Of a stretch of DNA of 64,000 bases, positions 13,339 to 24,700 are shown piece after piece. The stretch lies in NCBI GenBank assembly GCA_006384855.1, contig VCJN01002681.1:44655-108654 (forward strand), written 5' to 3'. The stretch comes from Tetraselmis striata. Lineage: Eukaryota; Chlorophyta; Chlorodendrophyceae; Chlorodendrales; Chlorodendraceae. Below the pieces are notes generated by a model. The model was not told the DNA's origin. It saw nothing but the letters and a program-made list of their open reading frames with translations, and searched no databases. A program made the translations under genes and the position numbers. Position 1 is the first letter of the stretch, and every line of letters begins with the position of its first letter.

Positions 13339-15946
13339 TCAGACACACATAATCCGTTGAGTTTGGAAATGCCGACATGTTGCATTCGACCCCCCCCCCC
13401 CCCCCCGCCCCCCCCCACACACACACACACACACCCTCCCTGCCCCCAAACAAGGGAAAGGGACTGTGGTGGCCACATACAGCGTGAAAAATGCACTCCA
13501 GCATGTCCATTTCTGTACGCGCTCCCTCGCTAACCCCCCCCCCCCCCCTCTTTCTTCCTCCCTCCCTCGATTCCATTGTATGCAGGCCGCAAGCGCACTT
13601 AAACTTCCAGGTTACGCATAGGTAGGCGTGGGCAGTGAGTAGGGCTTCGGAATGCTCTGGAAGGGGCTGACTGCAGAGAACTGCGGGGCAAGGGGGGGGG
13701 GGGGGGGGGGGGGGGGGGCAGAAGAAATAAAAGGAGGGGGAGGGGGAGGGGGGCGCAAACTTGAGGTCTGCCTGCGCGTATCCGCGAGCGAGCGCCTCCG
13801 CTTCAAGGGCTGCTGGCTCCTCCGGGGACGCCTTCTCCGCGCGCTCCTTCCTGCCCCGGCCAGCCACCGCGCCGCCGTCGGCATCCGCATCCGCATCCGC
13901 ATCAGCACCCACCGCCGGCGCCAGCGCCTCCTCCGCCGCCTCTTCCTTGGGCACCATCCGGCCCTGCTCCTTTCCCTTGGGCTGCGCCAGCCTGGTTAAG
14001 CAAAGAGCACACCAGGCACGCGGGCCATCAGTACCTCTGCCTCAACCACCACTGTCCGCCCCTCCCGAGGCAAGCGCACCAAGTAGACCTACACGCAGTC
14101 CTATCCGCCGCAGGACTTTGTCTCACATGTGGGGAAAGGTAAGGGGGGGGGGGGGGGGGGGGGGGTCTCACCTGGATGGCTTCCCCTGGGGCGCCTCTTG
14201 ACGCGGTGAGCCGCTGCCGCCATCTGCCGCCTCCGGCGATGGCCGCACCATCGCCACCGCAACCGGGGACTCGGGCGATGGCTGGTCGTTCCAGGGCGAG
14301 AGCATGGGGCCGCCCAGGCACATGATGCGGGCCACTGTCAGGGAAAAGGGGGGGGGGGGGGCGGGGGGGGGGGGGGGGGCTCAAAAGAAGCCTGGCCGTG
14401 CAGGGTCACCAGAACACAGGCCCATACCCTCCCTTCCCCCTGCGCGCACATACCCTCCCCTCCAGCTGCCCCTTTTTATCCCAGTGCACTGGACACCTGG
14501 GTTGCCGAGCCTCTCTCCCTGCAACCGGCACCTCCAGCCCTAACAAAGTCACCGGCCCAGACAGCGCCGCGCTAAACAACAACAACAACAACAACAACAA
14601 CGCACCGCTACCGCATAGAGAGCAGCACGCCCCCATGCTGGACAGTCCCCGTGATTCCACAAACGGGCGGCCGCACATGGCGCATCGGCCGGGCCGGCAC
14701 CGGCATAGCATAGAGTACAGCCCTCAACGGAAGAGTGCGCCGACTGAGACACCGGGAAACGCACCCAGGCACGGGGCTGCAGCCACATGCACACTTGAGG
14801 GTGGGGTGATGCCCCCAAGCCACCTTCCCGGCGTTGTCGGTGCGCCCTTTGCTGCTGCCCGTGTTCCAGATCCCCCCCTCCCCTCCCTCCCTCAACCTTT
14901 GGCCCGCATTCCCTCCCATTTTGACTGCATCGCTGGAGTCGCAACACTACCCGCCACTCGCGGTCCTTGTCAGAAGGAAGACGGCGGGGGGCGGGGGGGG
15001 GGGGGGGGGGGGGCAGGGGGGATGGGGGGTATCGGGAGGGTGGGTGGGGTGCGACGGGAGGCGCACCGATGTCGTCCACCGTCATGTCCTCCTCCGGCGG
15101 CGGCGGCGTGATCAGCCCGCTCACATCCGGCAGCCCCGCCGGGGCCGCGCTCTTGGGCTCCGCGGGAGGGGCTGGCGGGGGGCAGGCAGGTCAGCGCAGG
15201 GATCAATCGCTCAGGGACTTCCGGGTGGGGCGCGGGGGGTGGGGGGGAGGGAGGGGGGAGGGGTGTTATGCTGTGAGCCTGTGTGAGCGGGCAATTCCCG
15301 CAGGTGACATGCAACTACTGGCATTCATCAATCTTCCTGTGTGCCCGTCCATCTCCGGGAGAAAGGGGGGGGGGAGGGGGGGGGGGGGGGCGCACGTCTG
15401 GTGGGCGGCTTGATTTTGAGCTTGATCTTGAGGGAGCCGGACCCCTGGCGGGGCAACCCGGTCGCCGCGGGGGGCGGAGTGGGGCCGTTTGCGGCCCGCA
15501 CAGGCGCCGCCGCAGCCGCCCCCTGGCCCTCCTCCTTGGCAGGCCGCTTCAGTGGCCGCCGCGAGTGGAACTTGTCCGCTGCCATGCTTGGAGGCGCCCC
15601 GGGGGGCGGCTTGTTCGGCACGCTGCCGCCTTGCTTGGCGGACTGTGGTTGTGCGAGGCTGCTGTGCATCGGCGCGGGCTGCAGCATCGCCTGCAGCATC
15701 TTATTGCCTCGCATCTCCTCGATGCGGTTGCTCTGTGCGCCGGGGGGGGGGGGGGGGGGGGGGGTAGGCGAGACCGGCGGCAGGGGAAAGGAGGACACAG
15801 AGGGGGGCGGTGTTAGGCCCCGCACACCCAACAGGGGATCCTCAGGGCATAAGCTGCTGAGGGGAGGCGGCGCGCCGCACCAGCTGCTCGCTAAACTCCC
15901 GCCGGATCTCGGGGCTGCCATACTCCCCCGGCTCCGGCTCCTCCGC
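3391..15946 (-). CDS. CW-type zinc-finger-family-like nuclear protein lacking the CW finger (5' end unresolved)
   Basis: Twenty-two minus-strand exons join with matching phases: 15946-15881, 15732-15396, 15171-15067, 14334-14172, 13991-13761, 12892-12780, 11927-11851, 11706-11375, 10849-10622, 10529-10383, 10259-10134, 9976-9919, 9815-9684, 9335-9273, 8457-8281, 7651-7568, 7248-7054, 6687-6559, 5939-5835, 4427-4344, 4210-4103, 3570-3391 (stop). They give 1,079 residues; the start exon, perhaps near 16.0-16.5 kb, is not settled. A basic LKIKLKIKPP is followed by SGLITPPPPEEDMTVDDI and GGPMLSP, matching the order I recall upstream of the CW domain in plant CW-type zinc-finger proteins. The helical C-terminus (ARALKHEADKIMREDG onward) resembles their C-terminal domain. 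No WxxCxxC CW motif is visible; the middle is RE/RD-rich and cysteine-free. The end reads AKRRRVQ, a possible nuclear signal. Exons 8281 and 6559 use GC donors. Family call is inference from remembered motifs. Confidence 0.65.
3710..3945. repeat. AT-rich microsatellite-like tract
   Basis: Imperfect TATA, TACATA and AAATATA repeats lie in the last-but-one intron of the CW-like gene. Confidence 0.7.
4840..5110. repeat. AT-rich imperfect repeats
   Basis: Runs of ATTACTGA-like and GAATTRGAAT-like imperfect repeats lie in the long intron 4428-5834. The start of a dispersed-repeat member follows directly. Confidence 0.55.
5129..5260 (+). repeat. Diverged member of the dispersed GGCCGGTA repeat family
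   Basis: The stretch carries TTACTGGTGTGAATTACAAA, then AGGCCGGTAACAAAACCACC, and shortly after an AAGCCGCTCAAACGCGG hairpin. The same blocks occur in both inverted-repeat elements (30,507 and 31,508) and at 32,641-32,730. This is a degraded relative of those elements. Confidence 0.6.
7945..7990. repeat. ATCC/ATCA tetranucleotide repeat
   Basis: CATCCATCCATCCATCCATC passes into ATCAATCA units inside an intron of the CW-like gene. Confidence 0.85.
10134..11706 (-). other. RE/RD/RS-rich segment of the CW-like protein (four exons)
   Basis: Exons 11706-11375, 10849-10622, 10529-10383 and 10259-10134 encode low-complexity charged sequence such as REERTEERREERYASRDAD and RYSREERRDGEK. The three downstream exons are phase 2-2, and each opens with a G that completes an arginine codon. 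Each could therefore be skipped or duplicated without breaking the frame. The composition resembles RS-like domains of splicing-associated nuclear proteins. This is a composition argument, not homology. Confidence 0.6.
12649..12702. repeat. (GA)n microsatellite
   Basis: A nearly pure GA dinucleotide tract of about 26 units lies in the intron 12779-11928. Confidence 0.95.
13250..13337. repeat. (CA)n microsatellite
   Basis: A CA dinucleotide tract of about 43 units lies in the intron 13760-12893. A second CA tract flanks a C-homopolymer at 13,389-13,436. Confidence 0.95.
14575..14601. repeat. (CAA)n microsatellite
   Basis: About nine AAC/CAA triplets lie in the intron 15066-14335. Confidence 0.9.
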
Positions 15947-16049
15947 CTGCACACCCCAGCGGCGGTCAGGCCGTGCACCACCAGGCAACCCCCCGCGCTG
16001 GCCCCACCCCCTACCCTCCTCGGCCGCACTTGCTCCGCCCATCACCTCC

Positions 16050-18046
16050 ACGCCACCCCGGGCGCCAACTGCACTCTCCCTCCCCTGCCTACACTTAACA
16101 TGTCCATCTGCCCCAGCATCTGCAGCTCCCATCCTGAGTTCTGACACATCCAGAGTTCTAGCCCAGCAAGCACGCGCTCAGAGGCACGTGCCTCGACCCC
16201 CCCCCCCCCCTCCCCTCCTCTCCCATCAGAGCGGCCCGATCTCCAATCTCCAACATCTCGTCCCCCCCCCCCCCCCCCCCCCCCCCCTTTGGAAGGCCGC
16301 CCAGCAGCCTGCGCGCTGCTGCCAGCAGCCCCTGCGCTGGCTGGGTCCCGCGGCTTACGGGCCCCAGCCACGCGCCAAGCTCCGCCACGCACCATTCTGC
16401 CGCTGCGGCGCGGCACAGCCTTGCAGCCTCTCGGTGGGCGGGGGCGAGAGGCGCTTCGTCGCCCGCTGCGGAGCGGCGCCGCCCCGCCGCTAGCTGCCCC
16501 CTGGTCACGCCGCCCAAGTTGCGCTGCCGCGGCTATACCGACCTGCGAGCAGCCGCATGCCAGGGTTGGGTGCAGTCAATTCGCGCGCTCCGTGTCTAGG
16601 GGTCGGGGGAGCGATAGGGCGGCCGACCGCGGGTGGGCGGGGCAGAGAGTAAGCATCGCTTCCCCGTAAAAATTACACAATATCTATTCCTACTACAGAT
16701 TCTCCCCGTTATCATTCCGCCTTCCCCCGATGATTTTACATAAGCACTTATTAATCGATACTATACCACCGTTATTGTTTCGTTTATTGGTTCGATATGT
16801 TCACCATATACGGCTTGCTACGTATTATGTCAATACATGTTCCCTGTATGGTGTTCGCCACCCCGGTAGTTCGCCCGCTTTCTACCGAGCAACCCCCCCC
16901 CCCCCCCCCCCCCCCGGGTCGCCGCTGTTGACAGGCTCGACACCACCCACAATATGGCGCATCCAGCATCAGAGCTTTGGGTGAGAGGCGGTTCGGAGTA
17001 GACGCCCGTGGACGGCAAGGTGGGACCGCCGCCGCTGCTGCCGTAGTTCCGAGACGAGCACAATCGCGCTCGCCTGGCAAGAATTCAGGATATACTGTAA
17101 TACTCGTACCGGCGTTATCCAGTTTTTTCTATACCGCCCTGCGCCGGCAGCGATCACGTTGCAGTGATGTAGGATGGCAGTAGCAGCGTGAAGGTCCGAC
17201 CTCTGCGCGCCGTGTGGATCCTACAGTGGCTTGACGCTGGGCACCTCCTCCCTCGCGCCACGGTCGCCCTACGTGCCTTGCGTGCGCGCGCGGCTGTTGT
17301 GGTGCCAGCGGTACGGTGCCCGCGTTGTCGCGGTTTGTTGCCTCCCTGTACCGGTCGTACGCGCTGCTCGCTGCGCCGGTGTTTAAAAATGGGGTTTGTC
17401 GTCCTATTGCGCTGCTGCGCTGTACCTTGTATATAGTATACTTTTTGGTATAGTCCCTAAGGATTATTTATACCTTGACGCTCTCCCTGTAACCAAAAAG
17501 TATTATTTATACCTCGTCAGCGGGACGATATCCTGTAGTCGCTCCCTCCGGGCCTGTTCTCGTACGATAGGTGAACGCCGGCCGTTAGATTTTGATGATT
17601 ACTATGGCGGATATAGCATCAGCACGCGCGGCTGTGTCATTGACTCATCGTCGGATGCGGGCGATCCGAGCGCTACTCCGATGAACCTGCGATCGGAACT
17701 GAGGCTGTCGAAGATGCGTCCGCTGGATTTACATGTCAAGGGCCGAGATTAGTGCTCGTATCTCGGTCGTGCGCTGCTACGAACATCAGCTTGTTAGTGC
17801 TCATCTCACCAGTGAAGTTACACGCCTTTCGACCTAACCTCCGAGGGGCCCAACCTTGCCTCTGGCCCCTCACATAGTCCCTCATGTGATCCATCTACTA
17901 CGGGTAGGCTGGTACCTGCACATCCGGACGCCACCATTACATCTGCACATGCACCGGTCCCTGCCTGGCTGACGAAGACGATGCCCGGAGCGAGCGGGCA
18001 CATGCAGCCCGTCTCTCGATAGCTGCCGTACAATCGGCCCAAATAT
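16050..18046. other. Region upstream of the CW-like gene; 5' exon(s) not resolved
   Basis: The 5' end of the CW-like gene should lie at the left part of this stretch. Candidate ATGs on the minus strand are at 16,042 (MGGASAAEEGRG) and within 16,158-16,517 (Ala/Arg-rich), but I cannot choose. C-homopolymers occur near 16,198, 16,263 and 16,890. From about 16.7 kb the DNA is mixed in composition and I see no gene. Confidence 0.4.
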
Positions 18047-18326
18047 CCAGACACGCCAAAAGTAAAGTAAAGTAAAGTTCGCCCCGGGACATCGGCCGAA
18101 GCCGCCCCAGCACTTGACCTCGTGCGCCAACTGCAGTCGTAGGTCTGGCATAGCCCACAGACCATTGCCTCATTCGAACCCCGAAGGACTAATGCATCAA
18201 CCGGGTAAACCCGGGACACGCCGGGCCGATATTGCCGAAATACATCGGCCAGGAATCGAACCCGGGTCTCTCGCATACGAGACGACCGCTCTACCGAGCG
18301 GACAAGGGATGTACCAGACACGCCAA
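18047..18326 (-). mobile_element. tRNA-derived SINE with 13-bp target-site duplication
   Basis: CCAGACACGCCAA occurs at 18,047-18,059 and again at 18,314-18,326, bracketing about 254 bp. Read on the minus strand, the insert begins with a tRNA-like head. It has a box A-like CTCGGTAGAGCGG (plus 18,286-18,298) and an exact box B GGTTCGATTCC (plus 18,252-18,262). An unrelated body follows, then a short repeated ACTTT tail against the 3' duplication. That is the textbook layout of a SINE mobilised by LINE machinery. The tRNA cloverleaf is not fully closed, so it is not called as a tRNA gene. Confidence 0.8.
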
Positions 18327-18700
18327 GCTGCAAGCGCGGACGTGGACGCGCGGGTGCAGCGCGCGCCCAGCGGCATACTGGCAGCGGGGCACACAGCATC
18401 TGTGCGGGGATCAGCGCCCCGCCTGCCACAGGCTGCTTCAGGACCCTGGCTGCATCTGGCATCCCAGCCTACAGGGCATCTGGCACACCATGGCGGCAGG
18501 CAAGGCTAGCACGCCGGCGGGGATGGTTCTACAATGTAGGCATCAGGCAGTGACTGGCGCCGCCACTTCAGCAGAGGGATTCAATCACATGGGATCCCCA
18601 CATCTCCTTTGACCACATGCCTCCCAGGCATTGACGTCTTGGGTGATGCCGCAGGATTGGGTCGTATCTAGGCGGAGAGGGAAGAGGGAGGGAAGAGGAG
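18327..18700. other. Spacer downstream of the phosphodiesterase gene
   Basis: No coding signal seen. A G-run near 18,702 lies just past the stop codon of the minus-strand phosphodiesterase gene, presumably in its 3' untranslated region. Confidence 0.5.
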
Positions 18701-18725
18701 GGGGGGGGGGGGGGGGGGGTCTTGT

Positions 18726-21700
18726 TTAAGTGGTCGCCCCAAGCTGAAAGGAGCGCTCCTCCATGCTGGGCGCGGAGAGCTGTTCGCTGACGTCGATGTA
18801 GGTTGAGAGCTCCGGGACGCCCAGCAGCGGCGGCAGGTGCCCGTCCATTTCCGAGCCCTTGGACTTGCTCCTGGCCTTGCGGTTGCTTCCCCGCCCGCTC
18901 GACTCCGGCGTCGAGGTGTCACTGCGCCGCCGCAGGTTGCGATTCGACGCCTTCACAATCACCTGGGGCTCGGAGCCACTGGAGTTGTCTTGCCAGTATC
19001 TGCGCGCCCCACCAGCAACGTCAGCTTTCCGGATTCAGACCCCCACGTTGAGCAACGCCCCACCAGCACTGGCTGCCAGCACGCAGCAGCGCGGGGCATC
19101 GCTACGCAGCGTTGAGACACGGCGACAATCGCACAGCCATATTCCGATTAAAAAAAAAAAGCGATCAGAGGCCCTGCCAACCTGCGGTTGATGTGCGCCT
19201 GCTCCGCCAGGGGCGCCGCCCCCGGGAAACGCTCCACCCAGGCACTGAACAGCGGCAGCACCACGACGTCGTAGAAGCCGAGCTGGCTGACGCTCGAGTT
19301 GACGCCGGCTTTGCTGCGGTCGCACAGCGCGCTGATGGTTACGTCGTTCCGGCGCTCCAGATCGCCTTGCGCAAAGTACTGAGCACCGGGGGGGGGGGGG
19401 GGGGGGGGTCGCAGGGGGAGGGGTGAGCCACGTGAGCCATGTTGGGTTGTGTTTTTAGCTCTAGTTAGGGTTTTTAATTCGAATTAGGGTTTCCTCTTAA
19501 ATTAAACAAACAACTTCATTTCGAGGCCCTTCGCCTTTGGGGCAGACGATTAGGTTGGCAGTGGTCAGCGTAGCGGCTGAACCCTTATGCTGCTGAAACA
19601 ACCTGGCTACATGTAGGTGCATTGGCAGATTCAATGCACCCAGGTGGGTCCAAACACATCCTGCACATTGAGCAAGACCCTTTGCACATGAGGCACCCGC
19701 ATGTTGCGGAGGTGCCCGTACGGTCGGCCGAATTTCAGGATATTGGATATTGCTTGGCTGGGAGTTCGGCTTCGTTTGTTTTTCACTCCATCTGTCCGGA
19801 TATCATACAACTACTGAATGGATCAGGGTTCCCAACTACAACGTCATCCGCCATAGTTGACCTCTGGCAGGCAGGGCGGGTTCTCATTTCCGGAGGTATT
19901 ATTACCGTACAAACACAAACGGTCTTCGGATAAGTAACGTTTTGCCCCCCCCCCCCCCCCCCCTCCCGGCGAAGACGGAGAAATGGATCAGAATGCAGCA
20001 CAAATACATTGCGAATATTCTGACGCGAAGGTGCAAAACGATTAATCATGTTTGAACCCGCGGACTGTATTTCACTGTACAGTATATTACCGCATCGGTA
20101 CCCGTAGACAAACATAATAACCTTTGTCTGCGTGTGTATGCGGTGCATATATATGAACGCCGTTCAGGGTGTATGAGAGCGGCCCCCGGGGGGGGGAGAG
20201 GGGGGGGGGGGGGGGGCAAGTCACCTCTGCCTGCAGTCGCTCCACCCACTGCTTGTGCGCCTGCAGTGGGGCGGCGCAGTGGCCCAGGTCCGCCACTTTG
20301 AGCAGCACCTGCAAGATGAGCAGCTGCTCCGCCGGCTCGTGGCTCCCCCAGCTCGTGACATCACTGCTGTCCACCTTGGTCTTGAGCTTGGTGATGTAGC
20401 TGAGTGGGGAGGCCGGGCCGGAGCGTGTGCAGCGGCAGGCAGCCATCAGCAAGGCCATCAACCCAACGCGGTGCTGCGATGCATGGGGCGGGATGCGGTG
20501 GGGCGGCACGCACTCAAAGTGATCCGCGAAGTCGGTCGCCAGCACTAGCGAAATCATGTGCTTCCGCAGCTGCTGAAAGTTGCTCATGCTCCAGTCCGCC
20601 GTGAAGTTGAGCTCCTCGCGCTTCAGCAGGGTGAACGCGAGGTGCACGCTGTGGTTCTCCAGGACCTTCTGGTTGTTCCACTTGATGGCGTAGGGGGTCA
20701 TGTTGGCCACCTGGAAGCCGTTGCTGCTTCCTGCACAATGCGCGCCGCAGAGTTGTCCCCATGTGAATGTGCATGCAATTCCAATGGGTACCCGTACGTG
20801 CATGCCAATGCATTCTACCGGGATATGCTGCAGCGCAATGCAGCGCAACGTACCACTCACAATGGCATACGAGTGCACATGACAGGACAGCACAGGACAA
20901 CACAGGATAGAATAGGACAGGACACTGCATGTCATGTTGTGTCAAGAAAGGACATGACATGACATGACATGACATGACATGAAATGAAATGAAATGACAT
21001 GACATGACATGACAATGTGACGTGACATGTCATGTCATGACATGACATGACATGACATGACATGACATGACATGACATGACATGACATGACATGACATGA
21101 CATGACATGACATGACATGACATGACATGACATGACATGACATGACATGACAATGTGACGTGTCAAATCATGTCATGTCATGGCACGTTATTTCATGTCA
21201 TGTCAGAATATATCATGCCCTGTCACATCATGACGTGACGGGACAATGCAGGACATGACATGACATGACAGGCTAGCAGAGGACAGGACATGACATGTCA
21301 TGTCATGGCACACTGCTCCCAAGGGCTTGCCGGGCTGCAGTACCTGGGTGTCCCACATCGTGCACCGCCGCCGCCAGCACGCACGCCAGCATCTGCACCT
21401 GCTCGCCCTCATCCATGTGCTCCTCCCAGACGCGCGAGTGGTACAGCAGCGCGGCGGTGCGGGCCGTCACATCGGCCGCGTGCGTGGCGTTGTGGTACGG
21501 GACGGCCTTGTACTTGCTCTCCACGGTGGTCAGAAAACGCGCTAAGGTGTCCCAAAGGTCGGGCGAGATGAGTGAGTCCAGCTTGAGCACCTTCACTGCC
21601 TGTGAGGGCCATACACACCAGCGGCGTCAAATCTTCATCCGCCGGGTGAGAATGCGCCGCCCCTGACGGGGGCAAGGGGATGTCACTGGTAGCAACAAGA

Positions 21701-24700
21701 AACTCTGGCGTCCCCGCTGATGGGGAAGCCCACAGCCACAACCGCCCACCTTGAGCGTTACCGCAGCCAGCGGACTGCCATCGCAGAGCTTGGCGAAGGA
21801 GAGCGTGTCATACATGAGGTCGCGACCCACAGCGTAAAGCGGCTGCCCATTGCACTTGTCAAACACCGCAAGTACCTGCAGGCATAGTGCACGTGGTCAG
21901 CGTTCGATAAGCGCCCATCAACTCTCTCTTTCTCCCTCTCTCCCTCTCCCTCTCTCTTCGGTTCAGCATACATGCCTGGGAGTATTGTGTTTTGACATGT
22001 GGTTTCGGAGCACAAAACATGACCCCAGCTGAATCTGGGAATGAGGGGGGGGGGGGGGGGGGGGGGGAGGGGGGCTCTTTCTCTTCGGTTCAGCATACAT
22101 GCCTGGGAGTATTTAGTGTTTTGACATGTGGTTTCGGAGCACAAAATATGACCCCATGGATCTGGGAATGAGAGGGGGGGGGGGGGGGGGGGGGGGGGGG
22201 GCTCTCTCTCTTTGGTTCAGCATACATGCCTGTGAGTATTTAGTGTTTTGACATGTGGTTTCGGAGCACAAAACATGAGCCTAGCTGAATCTGGGAATGC
22301 GGAGGGGGGGGGGGGGGGGGCACCTCTTCGGCGCCGCGGCTATCGTACGGGCCGCTGCCACTGCCGTCTGTGAAGGACGGCTGGACGATACCCAGCGGGT
22401 CTGTCACGCGGCGCGACATGAGGTGCCTTGAGTTGCTGCCAGGCTCGTGCGTGTTGGTCATGTTGTCGAGGAGATAGCGCGCGAGGTCGGGCACGGTGCT
22501 CTGGATTGCCGCCGTGCCGGGCAGCTCCCGGTAGCTCGCCGCCACGCGCGCAATCTGGCCGCTCAAGTCAGGCGAGAAGACGTCCTTTGCGGTTGTGAGC
22601 AGGCGGTAGAGCTCGCGCGCCTCGTGCGCTTGCTCCGGCCCCGGGCCGAGGTCTCGCATTGGTCGGACCCAGCTGAGCAGGCCGCAGCGGGACACCTCCT
22701 CCGCCTCCGCCTCCCCCTCCGCCTCCCCCGGCCAGGCCAGCCGCTCCAGGAAGTCCATGACTTTCAGAAGCGGGGCGTTGGCATCGAGCTCGAGGATGTC
22801 GGTCGGAGTGCGGTAGTACTCCGTCGTCTGCAGCTGATGCTGCAGCTCACGCGCGCGGCGCGAGACGCGGCGCAGCTGCCAGAGCGGGATGGCGATGAGG
22901 AGGAGGAACGCCAACGACAGGCCGATCGAGAGCCGCAGTGTGAACGCCCTCCCGTGCTGGTCCACCCACACGCAGCGCCCCTCCTCCGCCAGCTCCCAGT
23001 CGGCCCCCAATGCCCCGCACACGCCGGCGGAGCGCGCGCAGGTTGTGGGCGGCGCCTCGGGGGCACACTCCCAGAGAATCGACACGGCGGCGCGCAGCGT
23101 GACGGTCCGGCCAGCAGAGCCAAAGGTGGCCCACAGCCGCAGCGACCAACGCATGTCAATGCCCACGCTCACTTGTTGGTTGTCGCACGTGAAGACGAAG
23201 GCGCCGTCTGCGGAAGTTGCGCCCAGCACCCGGCCGCCGTCCGACGACACCAGCGGCGCGTCGCCGGTGAGGTCCGCCGCGTGATTCGAGTGTTCGGAGT
23301 CCTGGAAGAGGTCCGCGCGCAGGAGGGGCGCCCCTGCCAGGTGCGCCGGCAGCAGCGCCGCCAGTCGCTCCACTGGCACCTGCAGGCCATCGACACCCCC
23401 GGCTCAGGCACTGGTCCGCGCCCTGCCCGCCATCGCCCTCGAGGCACAAACTCAAACGTCGGCGCCTGCCCGTGTTTTGCCAGCTTTTTAGCATTTTTTC
23501 CCTATTTTGATTCTATTCTGGCAGTATTCAACTCTCATGTTTTTATTACTGAAGTTCCATCGTTGTATACTGTTTGGACGCGATAGAAAGCGTAATGTAA
23601 TCCTTCATGTCTGCAATATTTCTGCAAGATCCCAATCCTTATGATATACTACCTGACACTACCGCCTGTACTAACAAATACCAGGAGCACTCCTGCTTAT
23701 GTGTGTAATCTCGCCCCGAGTGTAGTTTAGTTTTATATTATATATTACATATCATAAATCATATCATATTGTGGAAATAGCCGAATGTATTATTTCCATT
23801 CGGCTATAATGGAAATAATACATTTCCATTAAATGTATTGTTTCCATTCGATACTACAATGGAAAGGCCAAACTGAAATTCGCAGGACTACAAGCCCCAT
23901 GCGCACCTGCAGGGGCGTCTCCCCGCCGATGACCGCAGTCAGCAGGATGATGTCGTCAATCACGTCTGCCTCCTCTGCGCTGCTGGGCGGCCCCACGTGG
24001 ATCTTCAGCATCTGCGGTTGGCTTTCACTGAGCGGCCCGGGGGGGGGGGGGGGGGGGGGGGGGCAACAGGGACAGGCATCAGTGCCACGGTTGCGGCTGG
24101 CGGCAAACCACCATGTGCTCTAGCTGTCGGCCGCCAACCCACACTCCGCCGCGTGGCGCATCTGGCTACTGCGGACGCATACATGGGGATTTGGAGGAGG
24201 GACTCGCGGCGTTAGCGTCTCCGCTCTGAGGCCAATGGCAGGATGGCCTCCCGCTGTACGGAGAGCTCGCTGCCGTGGCGGAGCATGTCACTCGAGGGCA
24301 GGCGCCGAAGCTCTCGCGGTCCGGGGCGCTGAGTGGTTATAACAGGCCGGGGAGGGGCGAGCCACCTGTGGCCGCAGTCGCGCGCCGTGAAGCGCAGGGC
24401 CTCCAGGTCGCCGTGCATCCCCGGCGCGGGCGAGTAGGTGAGCGGCGTGCCGCTGCGCACGAGGCCGGCCTCCGGCGCCATGGTGCCCAGCACCTCCAGC
24501 GCGTCGATCATGTAGTTCATCTCCAGCGGGGAGGCCACCGAGACATCGATGCGCACGTACTGGAACGGCGTGCCCAGGAAGGGGCACAGCGGCGGGTTGA
24601 ACACGTTGACCTTCCCTCCTGCGGGGGGGGTGAGCGCGCCCTGCTTGTAGAGCGGCGCCCAATCGGTCTGGTTCCCGCGGTACTCCAGCGCCGCGGAGAG

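Larger units (their letters stand above)
19182..21875 (-). other. Class I cyclic-nucleotide phosphodiesterase catalytic domain
   Basis: Exons 21875-21750, 21599-21344, 20730-20510, 20398-20225 and 19378-19182. Metal-ligand motifs are complete: YHNATHAADV, HDVGHPG joined across an intron to SSNGF (together the PDEase I signature), VLENHSVHLAF, and LKVADLGHC. The nucleotide-clamping glutamine is in SQLGFYDVVVLPL, preceded by FAQGDLERRNDVTIS. By established knowledge of the family, these residues bind two metals and the purine ring. Nothing visible decides between cAMP and cGMP. Confidence 0.9.

Noticed and set aside
13217..13957. 246-codon minus-strand frame with long Cys-Val repeats
   Set aside because: Most of it is translation of the (CA)n microsatellite; only the 13991-13761 exon is real.
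14804..14857. A small exon encoding KGRTDNAGK on the minus strand (about 14,840-14,815)
   Set aside because: Including it breaks the phase between exons 15171-15067 and 14334-14172, which join perfectly without it.
18240..18310. Functional tRNA gene
   Set aside because: Box A and box B are good, but the acceptor stem does not pair and the piece lies inside a SINE with target-site duplications.
17818..18462. 214-codon minus-strand frame
   Set aside because: It runs through the SINE and both target-site duplications and has no recognisable protein sequence.
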